Below are positions 20,155-26,951 of a stretch of DNA of 26,951 nucleotides, piece by piece. Below the pieces are notes generated by a model that saw nothing but the letters and a program-made list of their open reading frames with translations, had not been told where the DNA came from and did no database searches. Every line of letters starts with the position of its first letter. The stretch's first letter is position 1. This DNA is from Streptomyces sp. WM4235 (GTDB lineage Bacteria > Actinomycetota > Actinomycetes > Streptomycetales > Streptomycetaceae), in NCBI RefSeq assembly GCF_001279725.1, contig NZ_LGDE01000451.1, positions 1 through 26,951 of the forward strand, written 5' to 3'. The translations under genes and the position numbers were made by a program.

Positions 20155-20515
20155 GTCGCATGCGTTGAACAGGCCGCCGAGCAGGCTGCCCGCGTCCACA
20201 GTGCCGCCACCCGCGCTGGAACGCCACGAGCCTGCCGTGGGGGGAGAGGGCGTCCACGCCCCGCTGCACCAGATCGCCGCCGCCGCCGTCGCCGTCGAGG
20301 ACCAGGTCCACCGGGTCTCCCCAGGAGTCCTGCGAATAGATCACCACCTCGTCGGCGCCGCATCCACGCACGAACTCGGCCTTGTCCGCGGACCTGACGG
20401 CGGCGACCAGGACGGAGTCGCCCTTGTCGAAACGTCCCGCACGCAGCGCGCTCAGCGCGACCAGGCCGCCGCGAACCAGCGCCAGGGCGTCGGCCGCGGT
20501 CACCCGCGGTGGCGG
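20155..20515 (-). pseudogene. Remnant of an MDR (quinone oxidoreductase-type) dehydrogenase
   Basis: The minus strand encodes DALALVRGGLVALSALRAG, then GDSVLVAAVRSADKAEFVRG and CGADEVVIYSQDSWGDPVDL, VLDGDGGGGDLVQRGVDALS and PHGRLVAF, after which the signal shifts frame to GGTVDAGSLLGGLF. This follows zinc-independent MDR/quinone reductases, but the cofactor GxGxxG loop that should lie between GDSVLV and the SADKAEF segment is missing, and both N- and C-terminal parts are gone. With an internal deletion, a frameshift and no start, it cannot make an active enzyme. Confidence 0.7.
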
Positions 20516-20553
20516 CCGAGGTCGAGAGGCGATGACCCCAGTCCGGCCGGTGC

Positions 20554-21249
20554 TCAGCGGCTCCCGCCGGCCGTCGCGAGGTTCAGCACGTGTGTCAGCC
20601 GGAAGGCGAAGTACGCCGCCGACGCCGCCGCGACGATGTTCAGTGCCGCTGCCGCCACCCCCAGTTTCCCCGCGTCGAGGAGGGGGTGGAGGTCCTCGGC
20701 CCGCCGGTAGCCCGTGTTCGCGTACCAGCCGAGCAGGACCGAGCCCGTGAAGGAGCCCCACCAGAGGTTCACCGGCCAGAAGGAGACGCCGGCCGGGCCC
20801 GCGGCCGGCGTTGCCCGGGCGCCGGCGCTCCACATGTCCACGGCGATGCGGTACGGCATCCAGAGGCCGGCCACGGGCACGAACCAGGCTCCGATCGCCC
20901 AGCCCGGTCCCCTCCCGAACCGGTCAGGGGCCAGTGAGCCGGCGTTGCGGCGCATCCGGTGGAACCAGGTGATGAAGACGGCCGCACACGCCGCGAGCCC
21001 GAACACGTGGATCTGGTCGTAGACCAGGAACAGGTGGTCGGCCTGGTCCAGCCGGTCCTCGGAGACGAAGGCGAAGCCCCCGTCCGTCTCCACATCGGCG
21101 CGCAGCCGGGCCCCGATGTAGAGGGAGAAGAGGTCCCCGGCGGCAACGGCCGCCAGCACCACGCACAGGCCCGCGAGCAGGCCCCGCGAAGTGCCGGGCG
21201 TTCGCCGGGGAATGGGCGGGCGGGGGCGGAGAACGCCGGAAGAGGACAT
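20554..21249 (-). CDS. DUF4328-type membrane protein
   Basis: The 231-aa product starts at ATG 21249 (SSSGVLRPRPP). A Pro/Arg-rich N-terminus is followed by four or more membrane helices: LLAGLCVVLAAVAAGDLFSL, HVFGLAACAAVFITWF, WAIGAWFVPVAGLWMPYRIAV and GVAAAALNIVAAASAAYFAF. The motif FITWFHRMRRNA followed by GWAIGAWFVPVAGLWMPYRI and a Trp-rich FWPVNLWWGSF loop is characteristic of DUF4328, of unknown function. It appears monocistronic and ends against the MDR remnant. Confidence 0.82.
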   Translation of the reverse strand: MSSSGVLRPRPPIPRRTPGTSRGLLAGLCVVLAAVAAGDLFSLYIGARLRADVETDGGFAFVSEDRLDQADHLFLVYDQIHVFGLAACAAVFITWFHRMRRNAGSLAPDRFGRGPGWAIGAWFVPVAGLWMPYRIAVDMWSAGARATPAAGPAGVSFWPVNLWWGSFTGSVLLGWYANTGYRRAEDLHPLLDAGKLGVAAAALNIVAAASAAYFAFRLTHVLNLATAGGSR

Positions 21250-21881
21250 GACGGTGGAACCCCCACGGGCAGGAAGGCGGAAAGGGCCCGCGGATGTGCG
21301 TGCAGAGGGAAAGTACGCCAGAGCGGTCCCGTCCGTCCATGAGGAATCCCCTGGTCCGGTCCCGGGGGCGGAGGAACCCGACTCCAGTCGTCGATCACGA
21401 GCCGCCCCGGCGCCGACTGCGTGCCTATCTCTCAGGTGGGTGGGAATGCACACGGCTTTACCGCGCACGTCGCCTCCGGGGGCGGTCGCGCTCGAATTCG
21501 GCGCGCTTCGACACCGGTTGGCATCCCCGCCCCGGCCGCACGTGACGGCACGGAAGCCGAAGCGGGGAACGACGGGTGTCAGTCGGCGGTGGGGCGCCAG
21601 GCGTGGGCCAGGCGTGCGGCGGCCCCGGCACCCCAAAGCCAGACGAGAAGACGACCTGGTACTGCACGTTGTCGACGACGTCGAAGGAGGGCCGGTACAG
21701 CAGGCGTGCCTGTTGTGCTCCGTTCTCGGCGACCTTGTTCTCGGCGACCTTGACGGGGGATCGGGCGGCGCCGCGCAGATGGCGCCTTCGTAGGGCGGAC
21801 CCGTGCCGGCGCACGAGGCCGACTACTCAGGCGGTCTTTGAGTACGTCCGCTCATGATCCGCGCGCCGGCCGCTCCCTATC
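21250..21881. other. Gene-free interval with a small coding remnant
   Basis: About 630 bp with no complete gene. On the minus strand around 21640-21790 the frame reads ARSPVKVAENKVAENGAQQARLL and YRPSFDVVDNVQYQVVFSSG, which has real protein character, but it lacks a sensible start and degenerates downstream into Arg/Pro-rich filler. It looks like a gene fragment of unidentified family. A perfect 15-bp duplication lies inside it (21723-21752). Confidence 0.4.
21723..21752. repeat. 15-bp perfect tandem duplication
   Basis: ttctcggcgaccttg occurs at 21723-21737 and 21738-21752. In the remnant frame it encodes the repeated KVAEN. Confidence 0.95.
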
Positions 21882-21890
21882 GTGACCCGT

Positions 21891-22499
21891 ATGGACACGG
21901 ACCAGACGCCCCCCGGCACCCCGACCTCGGACAGGCCGCGGGGACTCAACGGCTGCGCTGTCGCCGTCGTCGTCCTCACCGGCCTCGTCATCCTGGCTGC
22001 CTGGGCACTGGCCGAGTTCGAGAAGGGCTTCGACGGATACGGTCAGTTGGAGCAGAGCGGCCCTTCCGGATACGTGGCGGACCCGCTCGGCCCCGGCGCG
22101 ACCGCGCGGTACGAGGACGGCCTGAAGGTGACCGTCAGCCGACCGCGCCCGGAGCCCGACGGCTCCTACAGCCTCACGGTCACCTACGAGAACGACACCG
22201 ACGAAGAGCTGCGCCCCGGCGGGGAGTCATCGGACGCCGGCGCGTCCGAATACGGCCCCGCGCCCCTGGTGGTCCGCGCGGGCAAGTCGCTCGACGACCA
22301 CGCCTCCGGATACAGCGTGACCTGGTTGAACCGGCGGGAGGCCGCCGCCGCCCTCGTGCCACCGCTGGGCACGGAGAAGAAGCGAACCGTTCCGGTCCGC
22401 GTCAAGCCGAGCGTGAAGGGGATCCCGATCACGGTGGAAGTCGACCCGCCGACGGCCGGCTTCCGGGAGACGGCTTACTTCCAGTTCAGCCTGGACTGA
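21891..22499 (+). CDS. Membrane-anchored hypothetical protein (single N-terminal TM)
   Basis: ATG 21891 gives 202 aa; GTG 21882 in frame is an alternative. A short Pro-rich cytoplasmic leader is followed by one transmembrane helix (CAVAVVVLTGLVILAAWALA, about 26-45) and an extracytoplasmic domain of ~150 residues with beta-sandwich character (YEDGLKVTVSRPRP, SYSLTVTYENDTDEEL, KRTVPVRVKPSVKGIPITVEVD), like the DUF4352-type domains of actinobacterial surface proteins, although I do not assign it firmly. No ribosome site is seen; TATCGT at 21878-21883 lies 7 bp before the ATG, so a leaderless transcript starting at the ATG is plausible. Confidence 0.75.
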   Translation: MDTDQTPPGTPTSDRPRGLNGCAVAVVVLTGLVILAAWALAEFEKGFDGYGQLEQSGPSGYVADPLGPGATARYEDGLKVTVSRPRPEPDGSYSLTVTYENDTDEELRPGGESSDAGASEYGPAPLVVRAGKSLDDHASGYSVTWLNRREAAAALVPPLGTEKKRTVPVRVKPSVKGIPITVEVDPPTAGFRETAYFQFSLD

Positions 22500-22692
22500 T
22501 CGACGGATACCGAGGTCGCGACCCGCGCGCAGGGCATCGCCGTGGTGGAGACGAGCGGCGAGCGCGTACGACCCGCAGGCCGTCGGCGCCGAGATCCTCC
22601 GGCTCGTCATGGTGCCGGTACGCATCGCGGAGGCGACGAAGGGGAGGGCCGCCCCGCGAGTCCGCCGCGTCGGGGCCCGGGCGCGGGCGTCG

Positions 22693-23280
22693 TCATGTCG
22701 CTTCGCCGGCGTCCGCGACCATGCGGACCAGGGTGTCGAGGAGTTCGTCGGCGGTGGTGCGCGACATGCCCGTGCCGAGGTGGCCGCTGAGCTCCATGTC
22801 CGCGATGCCGTGCGTGCCGGCGAGCAGCAGGGTGCCGTAGTGCCGTGCGTTCGGTTCCCCGACGAGTTCGGCGACGAGGGGCAGGAACTCGTCCTGGAAG
22901 CGTCCGGCCGCGCGGACGCGGTCCGCCGCCGGGTCGCCCGCGGGCGTGCACAGCCGGCCCCGGACGTGATCGAGTCCTTCGCCGAGTTCCTCGGGGCGGT
23001 GCCCGGGGCGCCTGAACAGCATCTGGTACAGGTGCGGCCGCTCCCGGCCGACGCCGACGAGGATGCGCAGAGCGCCTCGCAGCTTGTCGGAGGCCGGCAG
23101 GGCCGGATCGGCCCGCAGGGCGTGGACCTGGTCGGCGATCCGTTCCCAGCCCTCGGTCGCGAGGACGGTCAGCAGGCTGTCCTTGCCGGTGAAGTGCCGG
23201 TACGGCGCTCCCCGGCTCACGCCCGCCCGCGCGCCCACCTCGCGCAGGGTGACGGCTTCGGGGCCCCCGAGGTCGAGGAG
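22693..23280 (-). pseudogene. TetR/AcrR-family regulator missing its N-terminal end
   Basis: The stop is at 22693. The frame reads RLLDLGGPEAVTLREVGARA, then GVSRGAPYRHFTGKDSLLTVLATEGW, the second and third helices of a TetR DNA-binding domain, followed by a typical ligand-binding half with FRRPGHRPEE and LLLAGTHGIADMEL. Homology reaches about 23280, but an in-frame stop lies just upstream (about 23292) and no start with a ribosome site exists before GTG 23238, so the first DNA-binding helix is lost. The break coincides with the broken 5' end of an SDR gene on the other strand. It may still be translated from 23238 but is unlikely to bind DNA normally. Confidence 0.7.
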
Positions 23281-23284
23281 GCGG

Positions 23285-23794
23285 TCAGCGACTCACCGCG
23301 CCCGGGAGGTCGCGCCGCTGGGTGTACAGGTGGTCGTGGTCGAGCCCGGTGGCGTCCGTACGGAGATCGCCGCTCGCGGGATCGCGACGGCGAACGACCT
23401 GACCGCCCGGATGACGCCCGAGCAGGAGGCGCGTTACGGCGACCTGGTCCGGGCGAACAACAAGCTGATGGCCTCGGGCACCGCATCGGGTCCGACCGCC
23501 GACGCCGCCGCCCTGGTCATCGCGAAGGCCGTGACGGCGCGCAGGCCGCGCACCCGCTACACCGCCGGCCGGGACGCCGCCCTGATCATGCGCCTGGGTC
23601 CGATGCTGTCCGACCGCGCGCTCGACCGCGTCCTCGCCGCCAACCTCCGTCGCCACCAACCGAAGCGAGCCGCTGTCGGCGACCGGGTCGAGTCACCGCG
23701 GTGGGGGCGTGAGGCCGGCCGCCGTGCCCGCGGTGTCGACGTCATACGGCGTTGGTCGACGGCGCGTGACGTTCATAGCGGACGGAATGGGTGA
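23285..23794 (+). pseudogene. C-terminal half of a short-chain dehydrogenase/reductase (SDR)
   Basis: From about 23300 the plus strand encodes REVAPLGVQVVVVEPGGVRT then EIAARGIATANDLTARMTPE and KAVTARRPRTRYTAGRDAAL, ending in DRALDRVLAANLRRHQPK near 23670; the frame stops at 23794. This is the distal half of a classical SDR: the PGGVRTE strand after the active site is present, whereas the Rossmann TGxxxGIG motif and the catalytic YxxxK are absent. A few residues upstream (EAVSDS, about 23270-23285) also fit the family in another frame, so a 1-nt shift exists near 23300. The 5' part has been deleted together with that of the divergent TetR gene. Confidence 0.75.
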
Positions 23795-24064
23795 TTCCGG
23801 AGGGGCGTGATCATAGATGAGCGTTTTCGGTCAGGATTGAACCGGTCACTCCGCGTGAGGCAGGTCGTTCGGGTGTTCCCCGCGCCCCCTGCCCTCCCTT
23901 GCCCCACCTGTCCCGCGTTCGAGCCCGACCGGCAGGAATTCACGCGGCCGTACCCCGGGTAGGGCGAAAGATTTCCCGAGTTGCCCCCACGGTGACGCAA
24001 AAGAAGTCCGAAACTGACAGGGTTGCTTTGACTCCTGATCGGTGGGTCGGTGAATGTCGGTCAC
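23795..24064. other. Intergenic region upstream of the EntS-like exporter
   Basis: A 270-bp stretch without a gene. TTG-type elements occur (TTGACT at 24028) but with no convincing -10, and I see no 19-bp iron-box (TTAGGTTAGGCTAACCTAA-like) palindrome. Confidence 0.4.
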
Positions 24065-25453
24065 ATGTCCGAAACATCCCGAGCCGCCGCCGGTGGCCCC
24101 ATGCGTGTGCGCGACTTCCGGCTGCTGCTCGCGGGAGCCGCCACCGGGCAGCTCGGTGCCCAGGTGACGCTCGTGGCGCTGCCCCTCGTGGCCGTCCTCG
24201 AACTCGACGCCCCCGCCTTCCAGGTGGGCCTCCTGACCGCCGCGGAGACCGCCGCCTTCCTGCTCGTCGGGCTGCCCGCCGGGGCACTCGTCGACCGCAT
24301 GCGCAAACGGTCCCTGATGATCCGCGCGGACCTGGTCCGCGCCGTGGCCATGGCGAGCATCCCCGCCGCCGCGCTCGCCCACGCCCTGACCATGGCCCAG
24401 CTCTACGTCGTCGCGCTCGTGATCGGCGTGGCGACCGTGTTCTTCGACGTCGCCCATCAGAGCTACCTGCCGCAGATCCTGCCCCGGGACCAACTCGTGG
24501 CCGGCAACGGCGCCCTGGAGACGGTCCGTTCCACCGCCCAGGTGACCGGCCCCGGCGTCGGCGGCGGACTGGTACAGCTCGTCGGAGCCCACCTCGCCGT
24601 CGTCGCCGACGCCATCGGCTACCTGCTCTCCGCCCTGTTCCTCCTGCGCGTCAAGCAGCCCGAGGAAACACCCGAGCCCGCCGCCGGGGCCTCCCTGCGC
24701 AAGGAGATCGCCGAAGGCGTCCGCTTCGTCTTCGGCCATCCGCTGCTCCGGGTCATCGCCCTCACCACCGGCCTCGCCAACCTCTGCACCGCCGTCCTCA
24801 TGGCGACACAGACCGTGCACCTCGTCCGCGTCGTCGGACTGGAGCCCGGCGGGCTCGGGCTGGTGCTGTCCGCCTCCGCCGTCGGAGGGCTGCTGGGCGC
24901 CCTGTGCGCCGGACGCCTCGCCGCCCGTCTGGGGCAGGCCCGGGTCATCCTCCTGTCCGTCCTGGTCACCGGCCCGTTCGCCCTGCTGTGGCCGCTGTCC
25001 GGGCACGGCCTCTCCGGGGCGGCCCTCTTCGCCGCCGGATCGGCGGTCGTCTCCTTCGGCGCCGTCGTCTACAACATCGCCCAGGTCAGCTTCCGCCAAG
25101 GGCTGTGCCCACCACGCCTGCTCGGCCGGATGAACGCCACCCTGCGCTTCCTCATGTGGGGCACCCTGCCGCTCGGCGCGCTCATCGGCGGCGCCCTCGC
25201 CCAGTCCCACGGGTCGCGTACGGCACTCGCCTGGTGCGCCGTCGGCATCCTCGCCGTACCGCTGCCCCTGCTGTTCTCCCCGCTGCGCCGGATGCGGGAC
25301 CTCCCCGGTCCGCAGGACGACGCTCCGCGGACCCCCGGTCCGCAGGCCCTTGGTCCGCAGGACGACGACCGCGCCGGCGCCGCGGACGAGACGACGCCGG
25401 AGAGCGCCACCGCCGACGGCGACGAACGCCCGGCCCCCGCACCCACCCGCTGA
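24065..25453 (+). CDS. MFS exporter of the EntS (MFS_3) type
   Basis: ATG 24065 is chosen (462 aa); GTG 24050 is an in-frame alternative. The protein opens with MRVRDFRLLLAGAATGQLGAQV, the hallmark of EntS/MFS_3 exporters, then TLVALPLVAVLEL and the motif-A-like loop GLPAGALVDRMRKRSLMI. About twelve helices follow, with YLPQILPRDQLVAGNGALET in the central part and a FRQGLCPPRLLGRMNATLRF loop, both typical. EntS-type transporters export siderophores, and relatives export other peptides. The last ~55 residues are a Pro/Asp-rich disordered tail with a GPQ repeat. It precedes an NRPS condensation-domain gene by 82 bp in the same direction, consistent with a peptide or siderophore cluster. Confidence 0.88.
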   Translation: MSETSRAAAGGPMRVRDFRLLLAGAATGQLGAQVTLVALPLVAVLELDAPAFQVGLLTAAETAAFLLVGLPAGALVDRMRKRSLMIRADLVRAVAMASIPAAALAHALTMAQLYVVALVIGVATVFFDVAHQSYLPQILPRDQLVAGNGALETVRSTAQVTGPGVGGGLVQLVGAHLAVVADAIGYLLSALFLLRVKQPEETPEPAAGASLRKEIAEGVRFVFGHPLLRVIALTTGLANLCTAVLMATQTVHLVRVVGLEPGGLGLVLSASAVGGLLGALCAGRLAARLGQARVILLSVLVTGPFALLWPLSGHGLSGAALFAAGSAVVSFGAVVYNIAQVSFRQGLCPPRLLGRMNATLRFLMWGTLPLGALIGGALAQSHGSRTALAWCAVGILAVPLPLLFSPLRRMRDLPGPQDDAPRTPGPQALGPQDDDRAGAADETTPESATADGDERPAPAPTR

Positions 25454-25535
25454 CCACCCGTACCGCGCGCGGGACCACCCGCGCCGCCACACCCTTCCGC
25501 GCGACCGCGACCGCGGCCTCGACAGAGAGAACCAC

Positions 25536-26831
25536 GTGCTCAGCATCACGAGTCAGTACCTGGCCCGATACCGGCGTCTCACCGCCGCCGGCGACCGGTC
25601 CGACGTCCTGCTGCCCGTCACCGGAGCACAGCGCCGCTTCCTCCTGGTGCGTTCGCTGGACCCGTCGGGCCGCCCCGACCTGGTGCCGATGTTCTTCGCC
25701 TTCCCGTACGGGACGATCGACATCGAACGCCTGCGGGCCGCGGCCCACAGGCTCGCCGCACGGCACACCGCCCTGCGCTCGCGGCCCGCCGTTGTGCGCG
25801 GCACTCCCGTCCTGCGCGTCGCCGATCCGGACGTCGGCGTGACCCGGCCGGCCCCGATGCCGGGGGAGCGGCCCGCCGACACGCTCCGGCGCGCGCTCGC
25901 CTCCTGGGACGCGCAGGGTTCACCCCTGCGGCTCTTCCTCGTACGCGACGAGGAGCGCGAGGAGGACATCCTCGCCATCGTCCTGGACCACGCCGCCTGC
26001 GACGGCCGCTCGCTGGCACGGATCGTCGACGAACTCGGCGCCGCGTACGGCGAGGAGACCACCGCGTCCCGGGTCGCACCGGGGGAGACGGATGCCGAGT
26101 CGGCCGCCTACCGGGACACGGTCCTGCGGCAACTCGCCGCCGAGGAACGGGCGGAGACGCCCGAGGCGGCCGCGTACTGGGCGGACCGGCTGCGTCCGCT
26201 CCAGGCCCACGCCCCGTCACCCCGCCCGGCACGCGTGCCCGCCGGCGCGACGGCCGGCGGTATCGCGCAGATCCGGTTGCCCGCACACGACGGCGGCGTG
26301 CCGTTCCCCGGACTGCTCGACGCATGCCGCGCCGCGGCCCGCGAGCTGTACGGCCCGGACCTCCTCATCCCGCTCGGCTACCCGTGGGGCGGCCGTCCCC
26401 CGGGAGCGGAGCCGGTCATCGGCTGCTTCCTCAACACCGTCGTCTTCCCCGCCGACACCGGACCCGCACCCGACCCGGAGGCGACGGCCGACGCGTGGTG
26501 GGACGACCTCGACCGGGCCGACGTGCCCTTCGACGCGGTCGTGACCGCCGTGCGGGCCGCCGGCTCGGGCTGGACCGGCGGCCTCGACGGACTGCTCACC
26601 GTGGACGACGACAGCCGTCGCCCACCCCTCGAACTGGCCGGTGTCGAGGGACGGGAGGTCCACGTCGACGGCAGACCCGTCCGCGGTCCCTTCGCCGTCT
26701 CCGTCACCCAGGGAGCGGAGATCCGCCTGCGGATGGTGTGGGACCGCGCGGTGCTCGACGACGACACCGCGCGCCGGGCCTTCGACGCGCTCACCCACGC
26801 GCTGCGTCCCTTCGAGCCCGCCGCGGTCTGA
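25536..26831 (+). CDS. Stand-alone NRPS condensation-domain protein
   Basis: GTG 25536 with GAGAGA 6 nt upstream gives 431 aa, the length of a single condensation (C) domain. The C1-like motif LLPVTGAQRRFLL is at about 25-37. The active-site motif region reads VLDHAACDGRSL (150-160): the second His (H152) and Asp-Gly (D156, G157) of HHxxxDG are present, but the first His is Asp151. Later segments (ELYGPDLLIPLGYPWGGRPP, IGCFLNTVVFP, DVPFDAVVTAV) match C-domain motifs C4-C6. C domains form amide or ester bonds between carrier-bound acyl groups; stand-alone ones act in trans. No adenylation or carrier domain is in view. It could be catalytic, since the second His is the important base, or have another acyl-transfer role. 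Confidence 0.82.
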   Translation: MLSITSQYLARYRRLTAAGDRSDVLLPVTGAQRRFLLVRSLDPSGRPDLVPMFFAFPYGTIDIERLRAAAHRLAARHTALRSRPAVVRGTPVLRVADPDVGVTRPAPMPGERPADTLRRALASWDAQGSPLRLFLVRDEEREEDILAIVLDHAACDGRSLARIVDELGAAYGEETTASRVAPGETDAESAAYRDTVLRQLAAEERAETPEAAAYWADRLRPLQAHAPSPRPARVPAGATAGGIAQIRLPAHDGGVPFPGLLDACRAAARELYGPDLLIPLGYPWGGRPPGAEPVIGCFLNTVVFPADTGPAPDPEATADAWWDDLDRADVPFDAVVTAVRAAGSGWTGGLDGLLTVDDDSRRPPLELAGVEGREVHVDGRPVRGPFAVSVTQGAEIRLRMVWDRAVLDDDTARRAFDALTHALRPFEPAAV

Positions 26832-26951
26832 CCCCGACCGCGACCCCGGCCCCCGCGGGCATCACCGCCCCGCATCCCGCCCGCAGCCCCCGCACCGCCC
26901 CGCACCACCGGGCGTCCCACACGACCGCGCACCCCGAGCCCCCTCATGGCA

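Noticed and set aside
18264..20363. Long open frame (about 699 codons) opposite the FG-GAP gene
   Set aside because: It is the antisense of a clear FG-GAP gene and continues through the terminator and repeats; no family motifs.
22500..22690. Possible coding remnant (YDPQAVGAEILRL on the plus strand)
   Set aside because: Short, without a start or identifiable family; too little to call a gene fragment.
23846..25549. Long open frame opposite the EntS-like exporter
   Set aside because: Gly/Glu/Gln-rich antisense string; the plus-strand frame has membrane helices and MFS motifs.
26945..26951. Start codon of another gene at the window end (ATGGC)
   Set aside because: Only two codons are visible and no ribosome binding site precedes them.

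Overview
The window is very GC-rich DNA with third-position GC bias, many GTG starts, AGGAG/GAAGGAG-type ribosome binding sites and typical actinomycete families (CspA-like cold-shock protein, ALF-repeat and AbfB secreted proteins, FG-GAP proteins, a MAB_1171c-family membrane protein). It looks like a Streptomyces-type chromosome, in an accessory region rather than the conserved core. I see no tRNA, rRNA, CRISPR array or intact insertion sequence.

Layout. 1-2650: the 3' end of an unrecognised gene, two convergent unrecognised genes sharing a terminator (333-1100, 1149-1643), and a VOC-family protein (1731-2255) with a palindromic operator candidate. 2649-2852: cold-shock protein. 3294-7323: four same-strand genes for secreted proteins, in transcription order an ALF-repeat/AbfB protein, two paralogous ricin-type lectins and a second ALF-repeat protein. 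Three different short tandem repeat arrays lie in the leader of the second lectin. 7324-8171 has no convincing gene but contains dyads and a 21-bp tandem repeat. 8172-10470: a frameshifted HTH gene, a small membrane protein, a GlsB/YeaQ-type protein and a frameshifted remnant. 10917-12566: an ECF-type sigma factor fused to a zinc-finger-like segment, membrane segment(s) and a ricin-type lectin domain. 12530-14824: an XRE regulator, ImmA/IrrE metallopeptidase and MAB_1171c-family operon, divergent from an MFS exporter (15112-16344). 16498-19949: two FG-GAP proteins on opposite strands flanking a ParB-like gene. 19950-23800: decayed ground with a broken MDR dehydrogenase, a DUF4328 membrane protein, a membrane-anchored hypothetical protein, and a TetR/SDR pair that has lost both 5' ends. 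24065-26831: an EntS-type exporter and a stand-alone NRPS condensation-domain protein, probably the edge of a siderophore or peptide cluster that continues past the window.

Most interesting. The sigma factor carries an apparently extracytoplasmic ricin-type lectin domain about 3.6 kb from an operon encoding secreted proteins with the same fold plus another carbohydrate-binding module. I propose, as inference only, a glycan-responsive circuit in which the membrane-tethered sigma factor senses sugar and secreted lectin/ALF proteins act outside the cell. A second theme is repeated short tandem duplication, often at gene ends or leaders, alongside several partly deleted genes, which suggests a locally unstable segment.
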